NCBI GenBank assembly: GCA_945865375.1
Contig: CAMBEJ010000014.1
Span: 1 to 58,310 of the forward strand
From: Akkermansia muciniphila
Lineage (GTDB): Bacteria > Verrucomicrobiota > Verrucomicrobiia > Limisphaerales > F1-80-MAGS106
Reading direction: 5' to 3'
Length of the DNA stretch: 58,310 bases
Part shown: positions 1 to 9,357 of the stretch, piece after piece
Numbering within the stretch: position 1 is the first letter of the stretch
Layout: each line of letters opens with the position of its first letter
The notes under the pieces: generated by a model
What the model was told of the DNA's origin: nothing
What the model saw: only the letters and a program-made list of their open reading frames with translations
Databases searched by the model: none
Position numbers and translations under genes: made by a program

Positions 1-2826
1 ACTTGTCACTGCGAGGTTGTTGGTTGTCACAGTGTTGCCGCTGACATCGGAGACGAGCAAATTGACCGTGAAACCCGACGAGGCCGTACCGGAGACCGTG
101 ATAGAGTCATCTTCGGTGATGTTCAGGTAGGTGTCGATACCGTTGACGACATTTGTGATCTTACCGAAACTGTTAGCGCTGCTGTTGGATAAAATGCTAC
201 CGATGGTGATCGTGGGTGTGCTGATGGTCAGGACTTGCTCGGCCGAAACCGCCCCGCTGCTGTCAGTTGCACGGATGCCGACCGCCCCCAAATATCCACC
301 AACGGGGACGGTGCCCGAAAGCGGAGTGGCGCTGCCGGTGTCGAGGGACCAGCTTCCGTCCCCGGCGGTGGCGACCGAATAGCTCACGGCATCGGAGATG
401 GAGGGAGGGGGGGTGTTGGGAGGGTCCAAACGCACGACCACAAACCCACCGGCGTTCTGCGATGTGCCAGTAATGAGCGGAGTCGTGTCGAACCCCGTCG
501 CCGTAGCACCCCCATCAATCGTGATGGTTTTGACCGGGGTGGTCGTGATGGAGAGCTCGAGAGTGGTTGTGTCGGCGACGCTCGTGGCACCGCGAGCGAC
601 CGTAGCAAGAACCTCGTAATTAGACCCTGCGGCCAGGGCGGTGAGTGTGCCGCTGCTAGGGGTGGCTGCACCGAGATCGACGCTCCACGTGTTGCTAGTC
701 GGGGTGAGAGTGTAAGTCGCTCCACTCACCGTGATCGTGAGGGTGTCCCCCGTGATTTTTGTCCATTTTCCAGACAAGACAGGAGTGGTGTCGTTGGTGG
801 AGAGAACATTAATCGTTGGCCGATTGAGGGATGTGGCGGTGCCGATATTTCCAGCAGCGTCCGTGGCGGTCGCCGTGATCTTGGCATAACTGGTGAGACC
901 TCCGGAGGCGAGGGTTCCAGAAATAGGGGAAACCGTCGCCGTGTCCAAGGTCCAGGCACCGCTGGAAACGGTGACCTGGTAGCTCAGATCGGTCGTGGCG
1001 GTGTCGTTGTCGGCATCGATGGTAATGCTGACGATGGAGCCGTTAGGGAGGTCGGTGGTCCCGCTGATGGTGGGTGTACCGGCCGTGGTGGTGGAGAGCT
1101 GAGTGATGGTGATCGAGGGCGCGGTCTTGTCATGAAGCACCGTCGCGGTGTCGGTGACGTTATTAGCCGTGCTGGCGTTGTTGTCGGGATCGGCGGTGGC
1201 GGTCAGGGTCAGGGTGCCGTTGTTTAGCGTCGAAAGGTTGAGGCCTGTGACAGTCCAAGTTCCATCGGCAGCGGTGGTGGTGGTGCCGGTGACGGTGGTA
1301 GCGCCGTCCGTCACGCTGAGCGTGAGGGTTCTGCTCGCAAGGTAGGCGGTTGTACCGGTGATCGTGACGGAGTTGTCCTCGGCATCGTTCAGGACACCAC
1401 CACTAATCGGTTCAGTGATGACAATGAAAGGACCGTCGGCGACTGGGTTGACTGCGGTCATCGTCCCGGTGACAACGCCCAAGTCCACGAAGCTTAGATT
1501 TCCGTCGTAATTAGGCCCCACCCCGTTGAGGTCTCCGTTAATGGAACTCGTCTGAGTTTGGGTGAAGGATATGTAGCGGACCGGAGTGCTTTTGGTGAAC
1601 CCGGCGATACCGGTGGCCCCGCGCGGACCGTAATTGCCGTTTCGATCTACCGGCGACGGTTTTGAGAGCACGATAGCGAGGTCGCTGAGGGGGACACGCC
1701 AAGAGACGAAACTGTCTGCCGTGCCTTCCCCACCCACATCGGTGTTTCCGTTCCAGTGCGAATCTGTGTTGATGCTGACGCCAATGGCGGAATAAGTGTC
1801 AGAGCTAAAGGGATAAATACCGTTGTTGGACAGCCATCCTGACGGGATTGGAGCGGTGGTTGTAGAGCTGGGAGAGGTGTTCAAGCCCGTTCCTGGATCG
1901 TAGAACTGAACGACCTGTCCGTTATTGCGGCCGTCGACACTCATGAACATGTCAATGCGCCCGTCGCCGTTCGCCTCGATCCCAACCAATGCGATACCGC
2001 TGAAGGAGGTCGGCGCGGTAGGGTTGTCAATGCGAAGACGAAAAAGTAGTGTGTCATCGCTAGCTATTGAAGGGGTGCCGTTGTCGTCAAAGGCTGTGTA
2101 GAACGATCCGTGGACATTATCACCCACGATGTCCGTGTCTGCGGCCCCAGCCTGACTGTCGCCTTGAGGGTCCTTTGCGGGGCCAAACATGATGGCAACC
2201 CAGGAGTTCTTGCCACTCAGCGGGATGGTGCTAAGGAGATGCGCGTAGGGAGTGTTTGAGGGGGTTAAGGCCGAATAAGTCAGCGGAGCGGTCTGATACT
2301 CCAAGACCCAGTCTCCACCTGAGGCAGCAGGGCCTGTGAGGGTTGTAGACGCGCCGACCCGGACACCGATTTTGCGGGCAAGCGTGTTCACAAATTCAGC
2401 GCCGTTCCGCCCCTGAGCGATTTGACAGCCGTAGAGGAGGAGCTGACCGTCACAATGGAGCGCTCGCTTAATGCTTTCAAAGATGAAGTATTCCCGCTGC
2501 AACGTCTTGATATCCAAGCTTTTTTCGCCCAAGCGAAGAGCCCCTGGAGATCCGTGGCTGAATAAATGGATGGTGCGAAGATCACGGAAAAGCGCCAAGG
2601 CACTCGCTATCTGCTGAATCGGGTCAAGATGATCATCCAGGAACACTGCACGCACGCCTGGAGGAAGGTTCGTAGTGAAACTTTCCCATTCCGGCAGGGA
2701 TGTGTCCACGAGAACGAGCTCCATCGTGGGAGGGGGAGGCCCGTGCGTAGGGGGAATGTGTGTCGCAGCACTCGCTGAGCAGACACTCAGGACCAGCCAA
2801 CCAATTATAAGTCCTAGTATATTCAT
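1..2826 (-). CDS. DUF4347/Ig-repeat giant secreted protein, N-terminal part (3' end outside window)
   Basis: The frame is open from an ATG at 2826 to the window edge (942 codons), so the gene is incomplete. Residues 1-21 form a signal peptide. Residues about 36-182 match the DUF4347 domain: an LVDTSLP-type opening, IHLFSHGSPGALRLG around residues 86-100, LLLYGCQIA around 130-137 and the GASTTLTG...GGDW ending. The rest is a jelly-roll-like stretch (about 190-470), then tandem Ig/cadherin-like repeats rich in T, S, D and G (for example TITGTT...DGTWTVTG, SGTVPVGGYL, TEDDSITVSG). DUF4347 is usually the N-terminal module of very long surface or secreted repeat proteins, so the full gene is probably several kilobases longer. 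Surface or extracellular location is inferred; no sorting signal is visible because the C-terminus is missing. Nothing within the window suggests an operon partner. Confidence 0.85.
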   Translation of the reverse strand, partial: MNILGLIIGWLVLSVCSASAATHIPPTHGPPPPTMELVLVDTSLPEWESFTTNLPPGVRAVFLDDHLDPIQQIASALALFRDLRTIHLFSHGSPGALRLGEKSLDIKTLQREYFIFESIKRALHCDGQLLLYGCQIAQGRNGAEFVNTLARKIGVRVGASTTLTGPAASGGDWVLEYQTAPLTYSALTPSNTPYAHLLSTIPLSGKNSWVAIMFGPAKDPQGDSQAGAADTDIVGDNVHGSFYTAFDDNGTPSIASDDTLLFRLRIDNPTAPTSFSGIALVGIEANGDGRIDMFMSVDGRNNGQVVQFYDPGTGLNTSPSSTTTAPIPSGWLSNNGIYPFSSDTYSAIGVSINTDSHWNGNTDVGGEGTADSFVSWRVPLSDLAIVLSKPSPVDRNGNYGPRGATGIAGFTKSTPVRYISFTQTQTSSINGDLNGVGPNYDGNLSFVDLGVVTGTMTAVNPVADGPFIVITEPISGGVLNDAEDNSVTITGTTAYLASRTLTLSVTDGATTVTGTTTTAADGTWTVTGLNLSTLNNGTLTLTATADPDNNASTANNVTDTATVLHDKTAPSITITQLSTTTAGTPTISGTTDLPNGSIVSITIDADNDTATTDLSYQVTVSSGAWTLDTATVSPISGTLASGGLTSYAKITATATDAAGNIGTATSLNRPTINVLSTNDTTPVLSGKWTKITGDTLTITVSGATYTLTPTSNTWSVDLGAATPSSGTLTALAAGSNYEVLATVARGATSVADTTTLELSITTTPVKTITIDGGATATGFDTTPLITGTSQNAGGFVVVRLDPPNTPPPSISDAVSYSVATAGDGSWSLDTGSATPLSGTVPVGGYLGAVGIRATDSSGAVSAEQVLTISTPTITIGSILSNSSANSFGKITNVVNGIDTYLNITEDDSITVSGTASSGFTVNLLVSDVSGNTVTTNNLAVTS

Positions 2827-3587
2827 AATGGGAGAGTTAAATCGAACAATGAATTCGAGTTAGAACAGCGCAAGAGAGCACCTCGGCGATGGGGCGAAAC
2901 GGGAAACCGCCCCGGACCATAGTCGACCCCTACTTTGATTTTCTGAAGGGTCGATTCTAGAGCGGCTCCACAGCCAGTCCGCGGCACACACGCGACGTGT
3001 CGCCGTACGCAGGCTTTGATCATTGGTGGCGTCCGAACAGCGTAGGGGCAACTCGACACATTCCATTTTCTTAACAAACCAATAAACTACATGATTCCTG
3101 ATAAAGCCGAACTCTTGGTGGTCAACGCATGTTCCCAGCTCGTGGCCTCGTTGCATTGAAGCACGTTCCAACAAAATTACAAATGATTTTAATGAAGCTT
3201 GCGCCAGGGCTGATTCAAGAAAACGGAGCGCTGGCTTCCAGCCGGCTTTGGTTCAACGATCCGTCGGTCGCGCAGCCAAGCCGATTGGAAATCGGCGCTC
3301 CGGCCCCTCTGGCTGAGCATCCGCTGTTTTCTTGAATCAGCCCTGAGCTTGCGCAGTCTCCATTTCTGAGTGGAGCAGGAACACTTATTCAATAAATGAA
3401 ACTTACTTATCTATCGCTCGACTCTTGGTGCTCACCTCGGGGTATTCGCTCCGGAAAAGGACCGATTAAACCTAGTTTGTCGAATGTTACCATAACATCA
3501 TGGTATTCAATTAGTTACAATGAATCCAACGAAAACTGATTTGCGGGGGAACTTTTTTGTTTCAGCAAACGGAGCGCGATAAAAGAC
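2827..3587. other. Intergenic region, upstream of the DUF4347 gene
   Basis: No convincing gene is present. The right part (3360-3587) is AT-rich relative to its neighbours and probably holds promoter DNA. The only structured element is the MITE at 3205-3345, annotated separately. Confidence 0.5.
3205..3345. mobile_element. 141-bp MITE with perfect 20-bp terminal inverted repeats and 9-bp target duplication
   Basis: The left end CAGGGCTGATTCAAGAAAAC (3205-3224) is the exact reverse complement of 3326-3345. The element is directly flanked by AGCTTGCGC at 3196-3204 and again at 3346-3354, a perfect 9-bp direct repeat and the expected footprint of transposition. Inside there is a second, imperfect inverted arrangement (GGAGCGC near 3225 and GCGCTCC near 3295). 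No coding capacity is seen, so it would need a transposase supplied in trans. A 9-bp duplication is typical of several DDE transposase families, but the family cannot be assigned here. Confidence 0.85.
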
Positions 3588-4469
3588 TTATTCTTCGCGA
3601 ATCGAAGAGTGCTCGGACATGTAGAGGGTATCGAGGTTCCCTGGAGACGGTACGACCAGTGCCATCGTTTGATTTTTCCAGGGCAATTTGGTTCGTGAGT
3701 CCCGCCACTTGTGGATCTCGGCATGGCCGTCGGCGAAGCTCAACCCACCGGAACCATTGTGGCTGCTCGAGGGGTAATCGATGATGTGATAGCGTGACGC
3801 AGCGACACCGTCGCACATCGTCGCAGCGAAGTCTCCATAGTTGAGGCTGTCAGGGTGTTCATCGATAAACACGTAGGCCAACGAATGGCCCATGGGCTGG
3901 ATGTCGGAAAGCTTTCGGAACACCCGGTACTTTTTGGTTGTCAGGAAGCTCAACCAATCATTCCTTGAGTTCATGGCTTGGCTGAGCGAGAGACTGCGCA
4001 CGCGGGGAAATCTTTGGCCCTTGATCAGGACGTAACTCCGATCGGCCGGACACTTGTAAACGCCCGTGGACCGGGTGTAAGGCGCGAGCTTGGCGTAATC
4101 CGGGTTGCTGAGGTTGAGGATGTTTGTGTTGTGCGGATTCCCTGGGCTGTAATCGAGCACGCCACGAACCCAGCCTGAACCATCCGCCGTCAGGTCGTTC
4201 CAAACAAGGTTATCGTTGTGATCGTCCGCGTAGAGGGTCCAAGCCAGGGTGAGTTGCTTCTGGTTGCTCAGGCAGACAATCCCGTGGGCCTTTTGCTTCG
4301 CCTTGCCCAAAGCGGGCAGAAGCATCCCAGCGAGAATGGCGATGATGGCGATGACGACGAGGAGTTCGATCAAAGTGAATGCCTGCCGCGACCGCTCGAG
4401 CGCGGGAGCTGAACAGGGTTGGTCACGGAGGACAAAGGCGGTCAAACGAGGTTTGAAATCGGATCTCAT
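3588..4469 (-). CDS. Orphan type II pseudopilin (N-methylation motif, H-X9-DG C-terminus)
   Basis: A short basic leader is followed by [20 protein letters not shown], a class III (prepilin) signal cleaved before the Phe with the +5 Glu present, then a single hydrophobic helix. The rest is a ~250-residue globular head ending in an SFADGH block typical of the verrucomicrobial/planctomycetal pseudopilin family. I chose the ATG at 4469 because the upstream serine hydrolase gene ends at 4507, leaving a 37-bp gap; a longer reading back to 4529 would overlap it. The protein is presumably processed by a prepilin peptidase and held in the inner membrane. Its cargo or role is unknown, and no secretion genes lie next to it. 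Confidence 0.85.
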   Translation of the reverse strand: MRSDFKPRLTAFVLRDQPCSAPALERSRQAFTLIELLVVIAIIAILAGMLLPALGKAKQKAHGIVCLSNQKQLTLAWTLYADDHNDNLVWNDLTADGSGWVRGVLDYSPGNPHNTNILNLSNPDYAKLAPYTRSTGVYKCPADRSYVLIKGQRFPRVRSLSLSQAMNSRNDWLSFLTTKKYRVFRKLSDIQPMGHSLAYVFIDEHPDSLNYGDFAATMCDGVAASRYHIIDYPSSSHNGSGGLSFADGHAEIHKWRDSRTKLPWKNQTMALVVPSPGNLDTLYMSEHSSIREE

Positions 4470-4506
4470 GCAAGGGACCCATTCATGCCCGATCTTGATC
4501 TTTCTG

Positions 4507-5664
4507 TCAATGGCGGCGGAGCGGCCCAAGCAGTTCGTCGAATGTTATCCTGAACGCCAGCAGTTTCCCAGGCAACCCGGCGAGTCCGTTCTCCTTGTTC
4601 GCCATCATCACGATGGCGGATCGAGTTGAAGGCACCATCGAGTTGGCCGCCGCAAACCCGCTCACCGCACCATTATGAGCCCAAACTCGCCGGCCATTCT
4701 TCACACTGATGCCCAACCCACAGCCATAATCGGTGATGCGTCCGTCGATGAGCTCGCGCTGTGTGGTCATGAGTTTCATCGTGGCCGGTTTTAGAACTTT
4801 CCCGTCCATGAGTCCCAGATCCCATTTCACGAGGTCGCCTGGGGTCGAGTAAATGCCTCCTGCAGCCTCGAGCCATCCGTACCCTTCCGGATCAACCTTC
4901 TCAGGATTGCCCGTCGCGAATGATGTGTAACCCGTCGCGAGTTGCTTGTCGTCACCCTCAGGCTCATAGCGGGTATGGGTCATTCCAAGCGGGGTGAAAA
5001 TTCGTCGCTCCATGAATCGACCCAGCCTCTGCCCGCTCACCTTCTCCACGATGAGGCCCAAAAGGATGTAGCCGGTGTTGCTGTAGGACCACTTTGTTCC
5101 GGGCTCAAAATCCAGCTTCCCACTCGCGTACTGACGGATTAGTGCTTCCGGGGTGATGCTCCGCTGCATGCGTCGGTCCACGAAATCGAGCGGATAATAA
5201 TCAGGGTAGCCGGATGTGTGATGCATCAGATCCAGCAGCGTGATCTCATCCGCCTTGGTGAGTTCGGGGTAATACTTCGACACCTTGTCTGTCGGCGCAA
5301 GTTTCCCGTCGTCTGCCAGCAGCAAAACGCACGCACATGTGAACTGTTTAGTCACCGAACCGATCGCGAACAAGGTGTCCGCATCGGCATCCGAACCGTT
5401 CTCAAGAGACCGTTTACCGTAGGCTTTTTGCAACACCACTCGTCCGTTTTGGACGATCGCCACCGACAGCGCTACTCGACCCTTTTTCTGAACTTCCGCA
5501 CTGAGGAACGCGTCGATTGTTTTGGGTTCAAAACTGTCGAGGCTGGGCTCCGCGCTGCGAGCTTCGGCACCCAGGAAGGCAGTCCAAGCAAGGGCGATGG
5601 CAAGGGCAGGAGCTGGAGCCAGGGACGTGATCGAAAACAAACTACGGGAAGGAATGGAGTTCAT
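4507..5664 (-). CDS. Class C beta-lactamase-like serine hydrolase
   Basis: A signal peptide (residues 1-38) precedes a beta-lactamase/transpeptidase-like domain. The nucleophile motif SxxK is S103-V-T-K106, the second motif is Y194-S-N196 and the third is HNG late in the protein (AHNGAVSG). This is the fold shared by AmpC, penicillin-binding esterases and D-aminopeptidases; the family acts in the periplasm on amide or ester bonds. The substrate cannot be read from the sequence, and calling it a resistance gene would be unjustified. The ATG at 5664 is chosen because a complete signal peptide follows it; an in-frame ATG lies further upstream at 5745. A pseudopilin gene follows after 37 bp on the same strand. 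Confidence 0.88.
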   Translation of the reverse strand: MNSIPSRSLFSITSLAPAPALAIALAWTAFLGAEARSAEPSLDSFEPKTIDAFLSAEVQKKGRVALSVAIVQNGRVVLQKAYGKRSLENGSDADADTLFAIGSVTKQFTCACVLLLADDGKLAPTDKVSKYYPELTKADEITLLDLMHHTSGYPDYYPLDFVDRRMQRSITPEALIRQYASGKLDFEPGTKWSYSNTGYILLGLIVEKVSGQRLGRFMERRIFTPLGMTHTRYEPEGDDKQLATGYTSFATGNPEKVDPEGYGWLEAAGGIYSTPGDLVKWDLGLMDGKVLKPATMKLMTTQRELIDGRITDYGCGLGISVKNGRRVWAHNGAVSGFAAANSMVPSTRSAIVMMANKENGLAGLPGKLLAFRITFDELLGPLRRH

Positions 5665-5811
5665 AAGGATGTCTGGAGAATCTTCATTATAAGTATTCAG
5701 TTCGGCAACCCCGAATTGACGCCGAGGGAAGCGAAGGTGAAGCACCCGCCCCGATTGCGTTGCAACCTGACCCGGTTCATCGCGGTCATTCGCGAGCGAC
5801 CAGAAAAGCGG

Positions 5812-6786
5812 TCATTCTTCGAACTTGAGTTTCCGAGTGTCGCACTCCAACCCTGTGGCAATCGTGAGCGGTGCGTAAAGCTCCGGTCGCCGCGCGCGGA
5901 TCCAGTTGCGGCCAGTCGCGTCAACGAGCAGGCCGGGATCCAGGTCCGCCACGACCATCGAGTCAGCAGCCTTCCATGTCTCGATCAAAACGCGTCCGTA
6001 AGGATCAAGAATCATGGCGTTGCCGGTCCGGATCTCGTCATCGTCGACCCCGACTCCATTGCTAAAAACGAGGAACAGCCCGTTGTCATGCGCGCGGCTG
6101 GGAAGCCAGCGCATCAACCAACCCCGACCCTTGTCACCCCGGAACTCACGTTCGATCTCGTCGGGGGCCGTAAACCGGTTTTCCCAGACTCGGCGGTCGA
6201 TCATTCCCATCAGGTGAGGGTTGCGACTTCGCACCGCTCCCGTCTGGTGCGGTGCTAACAGAACCTCAGCACCGCGCAGTGCCGTCATGCGAACGTTCTC
6301 GACGAGGTTGCAGTCATAGCAAATCAGCACACCAACCCGAAACCCCTCGGGCAAATCGAACACTGTGAGCTCAGATCCCGGACGGATCGCCGGGTGTTCA
6401 AAGGAATGGATTTTTCTGTGACGTTGAAAGGAACCGTCAGGCAGAGCCACGACATAGGTGTTATGAAACACACCTGGATCGCCGGCCTCCACCAAGCCCG
6501 CGCCGATGGCGAGTCCGTACTGGCGTGCCAGGGTGATGAGGCGCTGGGTGCTGGGACCATTCGGGACCGGTTCCGCGAGTGTGGAAAGCTGTTCGAAGGA
6601 AAGGTTTCGAATGAACCAATAGCCAGTGAGCCCGCACTCTGGGAACACGATCAATCGAACGCCCTTGGCAGCCGCCTCGGCCACAAACCGTTCGGTTTTC
6701 GCGAAGTTCGCCTCTTTATCACCAGGGGCGCTTTCCATTTGGACAGAAGCGACTCGAAGGGGACCACGGTTGGAAATAGAGCTCAT
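5812..6786 (-). CDS. Carbon-nitrogen hydrolase (nitrilase superfamily)
   Basis: The protein (324 aa) has the superfamily's Glu-Lys-Cys triad in order: E50 in VFPECGLTGY, K125 in HRKIHSFE, and C156 in LICYDCN. Such enzymes hydrolyse amides or nitriles through a cysteine thioester in the cytoplasm. HKI/HRKIHSF and the following NPHLMGMIDRRVWENR stretch place it among the aliphatic-amidase/beta-ureidopropionase-like branches, but the exact substrate is not determinable. The ATG at 6786 is preferred over one at 6882 because the conserved PLRVASVQME strand starts within ten residues of it. It is separated from the serine hydrolase by about 150 bp and could be cotranscribed with it. Confidence 0.85.
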   Translation of the reverse strand: MSSISNRGPLRVASVQMESAPGDKEANFAKTERFVAEAAAKGVRLIVFPECGLTGYWFIRNLSFEQLSTLAEPVPNGPSTQRLITLARQYGLAIGAGLVEAGDPGVFHNTYVVALPDGSFQRHRKIHSFEHPAIRPGSELTVFDLPEGFRVGVLICYDCNLVENVRMTALRGAEVLLAPHQTGAVRSRNPHLMGMIDRRVWENRFTAPDEIEREFRGDKGRGWLMRWLPSRAHDNGLFLVFSNGVGVDDDEIRTGNAMILDPYGRVLIETWKAADSMVVADLDPGLLVDATGRNWIRARRPELYAPLTIATGLECDTRKLKFEE

Positions 6787-6895
6787 CCCTTCAAAGTAAC
6801 GAATGGTTTCGGTCCAGTCACGACTGGAAACTAAGCAAACGATGGGGTGGCCGTGTCCATCTGTCATTAACAAATATCCCAACTTCCCTATTCAT

Positions 6896-7291
6896 CTGAA
6901 CTCAGTGAAACGACCCTGCTTAGCCTGATGCTCGAGCAACTCCAACTCCCCGCTCCCGATCCTAATCCTAACCAAAGATGTTCGAAATGTGAACCACGGA
7001 CTCGGACATGAGGATGACCCACGGAAGGAGGACCGAAATGGAACCGACGGAGGCAATCCAACGAATACAAAGCGGAATTATTCGCTCTCTTTCCTGTGTT
7101 GTTTCCGTGGTTCACATTCTGAGAGATAATTCATCGAGATTTAGGATTTAAGAATCTAATCCTAATCCACCCCTCTGTTTCAAGGGCAACACCACACCCG
7201 AGGATTACGATTACGATTACGATTAGGAAAAATGGAGGGAATGGGGTTGCGCGTCCAGATCACGCTTTCATCCGATTTTGCTGAGCTCTGA
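6896..7291. repeat. Family A repeat copy A1, carrying an inserted family B hairpin
   Basis: The left end is TCTGAACTCAGTGAAACGACC; the right end closes with CGATTTTGCTGAGCTCTGA. The core shared with other copies is CCACCCCTCTGTTTCAAGGG (about 7168-7187), followed by a GATTACGATTACGATTAC array. Between the left GATCCTAATCCTAA array and the core lies about 180 bp that resembles family B in reverse orientation: GTGAACCACGG and CCGTGGTTCAC arms around 6990 and 7100, then the AATTCATCGAGATTTAGGATT tail. This is an element inserted into another element. Confidence 0.75.
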
Positions 7292-7463
7292 CATTGCTCA
7301 AACAATTGCAGCAAGCCCTTCCAGACGACGGATGAAATTCCACGACTCCCAGTGGCTGCAATCAACTCCTGGTCGCGACCCGCCGCAGCGTGGGATGGGT
7401 CTCGAAAATTGGATGTTTCAGTGCACGGGATTTCCTGCGACACTCCCTACCTCGATTCAGATT

Positions 7464-8054
7464 GTGAACATTTCATCAGCCATTTTTGACCGCAGCGCGC
7501 CGGACCTAGCTTCGTGTCCGGACGAGTCCCTGCCTGAATTTGCCTTCATCGGCCGATCCAACGTCGGGAAATCCTCACTGTTGAACATGCTTTCTGGCAG
7601 GAGGGACTTGGCTCGGGTTTCTAAGACACCGGGGTTCACCAAGCTCATCAACATCTTTACGATGAACAAAACCTGGCGCCTGGTGGACCTGCCGGGATAC
7701 GGGTTCGCCCACCTAGCGCGGAAGGACAAGTCCCAGTTCAACCGGGCGGTGTCCGATTACCTTCAGCACCGACCGAACCTCTACTGTGTCTTTGCGCTGA
7801 TCGACTCCGGGTTGCCTCCGCAGACGATGGATTTGGAGTTTGTGGAATGGCTTGCCAGCAACTCTGTCCCGTTCGTCCTCGTCTTCACCAAGACCGACCT
7901 CGTCAAGCCGACTGCGGCTCAGATGAACATCAAAACGTTTACGGATGCCATCTCAGGATGGTGCGAGAACCTGCCGGAGATCTTCACATGTTCCGCGACG
8001 ACGGGGCAAGGGAGAAGAGAGTTGCTTGGGGTGATCACAGAGGCAATGCCCTGA
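7464..8054 (+). CDS. engB: Ribosome biogenesis GTP-binding protein EngB/YihA
   Basis: EngB GTPases assist 50S subunit assembly and are normally about 200 aa, matching the 196 aa read from a GTG at 7464. G1 is GRSNVGKSS (residues 30-38), the G2 threonine lies in KTPGFTK, G3 is DLPGYG (75-80), G4 is TKTD (142-145) and G5 is CSATTG. The frame continues upstream to in-frame ATGs at 7413 and 7278, but those would add residues with no family counterpart; the earliest would also begin inside repeat copy A1. The conserved family start (an ISSAxF-like strand) immediately follows the GTG. No strong Shine-Dalgarno sequence is visible, so the start remains uncertain. Confidence 0.93.
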   Translation: MNISSAIFDRSAPDLASCPDESLPEFAFIGRSNVGKSSLLNMLSGRRDLARVSKTPGFTKLINIFTMNKTWRLVDLPGYGFAHLARKDKSQFNRAVSDYLQHRPNLYCVFALIDSGLPPQTMDLEFVEWLASNSVPFVLVFTKTDLVKPTAAQMNIKTFTDAISGWCENLPEIFTCSATTGQGRRELLGVITEAMP

Positions 8055-8299
8055 GGTCAGGAGGAATTGTGTTCCGTCGGTTGCGTGGACCCGATCTCTT
8101 CCAAAGAGGCGCGGCAGGCTGGCGTGGCGCTTCCATGTCGGCTGCCGTGTTCCGCGGCGTCATGTATTTCCGGGAATTTCGGAGGCGAACAAGCTGTCGA
8201 GTCGTCCCCACGGCAGGCCCTGGAAATCTGAATAAAGCGAGCCTCCATCCCCTAGCAAGCGCCATTGACATCGCGGGTTGTCAAGACAAAGCTGCGGGC

Positions 8300-9097
8300 A
8301 TGACCACACCCCCACCCGCAAACAGGGACCAATTGTCTCTCCATTCCGCCTTCACACTCATCGAATTGCTGGTTGTTATTGCGATCATTGCAATCCTCGC
8401 GGGCATGCTCCTGCCAGCGTTGACTGCCGCGAAAGAAAAAGCCAGGCGGGCAAGCTGCGTCAACAATCTGCGGCAACTCGGCATCGCCACGCACGTCTAT
8501 GCGATCGACAACGAGGACAAACTATTCAGTGGCATAAGAGATGGGGGCGATTCCTTTTTGCTGAGCATTTCATCGGGCATGTACCGGTCGATCAGCAACA
8601 TGTTTGGCGAGAAAGTGTTTGATTGCCCAAATGTTTATCCGTATACGCTGCCGGCGATCTTGATCGGAAAAAAGAGCCGCTATCAGGATGGCACCGGGTT
8701 TTATATCGGATACCATTATCACGGAGGCCGCATCATGCCAAAAGAGGCGGGCTGGCAATCCGCCATCAAATTGACCGACATCCCCATTCTCATCAACACC
8801 AATGCCCTGGCCGATTCCGAACGCCTCGTGCTCTTTTCCGACATCAACACCTGGGCTGCCAACGGCGTGGGGGGCTACAATTTCGTGACGGCACCGCACG
8901 GCAAAGGCGGGCCGATCAAGCGGAACGGGGACGTGTTTCAATACCCGTTAAAGAATCCCACCACCGCCCGCCAGGCAGGAGCGGTTGGCGGGAATGTGTC
9001 CTATCTTGATGGTTCCGTGGCTTGGAAGAGAATCGAGCGAATGTACGAAAAGTATTGGACTTACACTCTAGATGGAGGCCATCGCGGAGCCTGGTGA
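8300..9097 (+). CDS. Orphan type II pseudopilin
   Basis: The ATG at 8300 starts a 265-aa protein with a polar leader, the prepilin cleavage motif [18 protein letters not shown] and the [14 protein letters not shown] helix end that recurs in the other pseudopilins of this window. The C-terminal region contains a DG-containing block ([11 protein letters not shown]) corresponding to the family's H-X9-DG motif. The frame is open for another 450 bp upstream, but that reading overlaps engB and is an artefact of high GC. It is an isolated gene with 245 bp to engB and 260 bp to the end of oxyR; nothing informative is seen in 9098-9357. Confidence 0.85.
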   Translation: MTTPPPANRDQLSLHSAFTLIELLVVIAIIAILAGMLLPALTAAKEKARRASCVNNLRQLGIATHVYAIDNEDKLFSGIRDGGDSFLLSISSGMYRSISNMFGEKVFDCPNVYPYTLPAILIGKKSRYQDGTGFYIGYHYHGGRIMPKEAGWQSAIKLTDIPILINTNALADSERLVLFSDINTWAANGVGGYNFVTAPHGKGGPIKRNGDVFQYPLKNPTTARQAGAVGGNVSYLDGSVAWKRIERMYEKYWTYTLDGGHRGAW

Positions 9098-9357
9098 GCC
9101 CAGGCTGTGAGCCGTAATCGCTGTCTGAACTCGTTCGCGACAATCCGGTTCTCCGTGACCAGCAATGACTGATAGTAATTGGCTTTTTCAATCTTGAAGC
9201 ATGATAGGTGTGCCGCAATTGTTAGGTCAACGGAATCCCTTCCAGACCCGGGTGCTGTCCTGAACGTTTCGCGGATGTGGGTCCCGGCACCCCTGCTCTT
9301 ATGTCCTTTAACGCTTCACGCCGCTGCCGTACTTGTCAGCCAACCGGATGGTGACTA

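Noticed and set aside
235..1227. A 330-codon open frame on the plus strand
   Set aside because: It is antisense to the Ig-repeat part of the DUF4347 gene, has a repetitive R/G-rich composition and no domain; the opposite strand gives a clean repeat protein.
4507..5664. Antibiotic-resistance beta-lactamase
   Set aside because: SxxK, YxN and HxG motifs are shared with many esterases and peptidases of the same fold; nothing points to beta-lactam hydrolysis.
5218..6258. A 346-codon plus-strand frame
   Set aside because: It crosses the ends of the serine hydrolase and nitrilase genes antisense and has no recognisable fold.
7195..7225. GATTACGATTACGATTAC arrays as possible CRISPR or origin iterons
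   Set aside because: The units are contiguous hexamers without spacers and occur only inside family A repeats at several loci, so they are part of that element.
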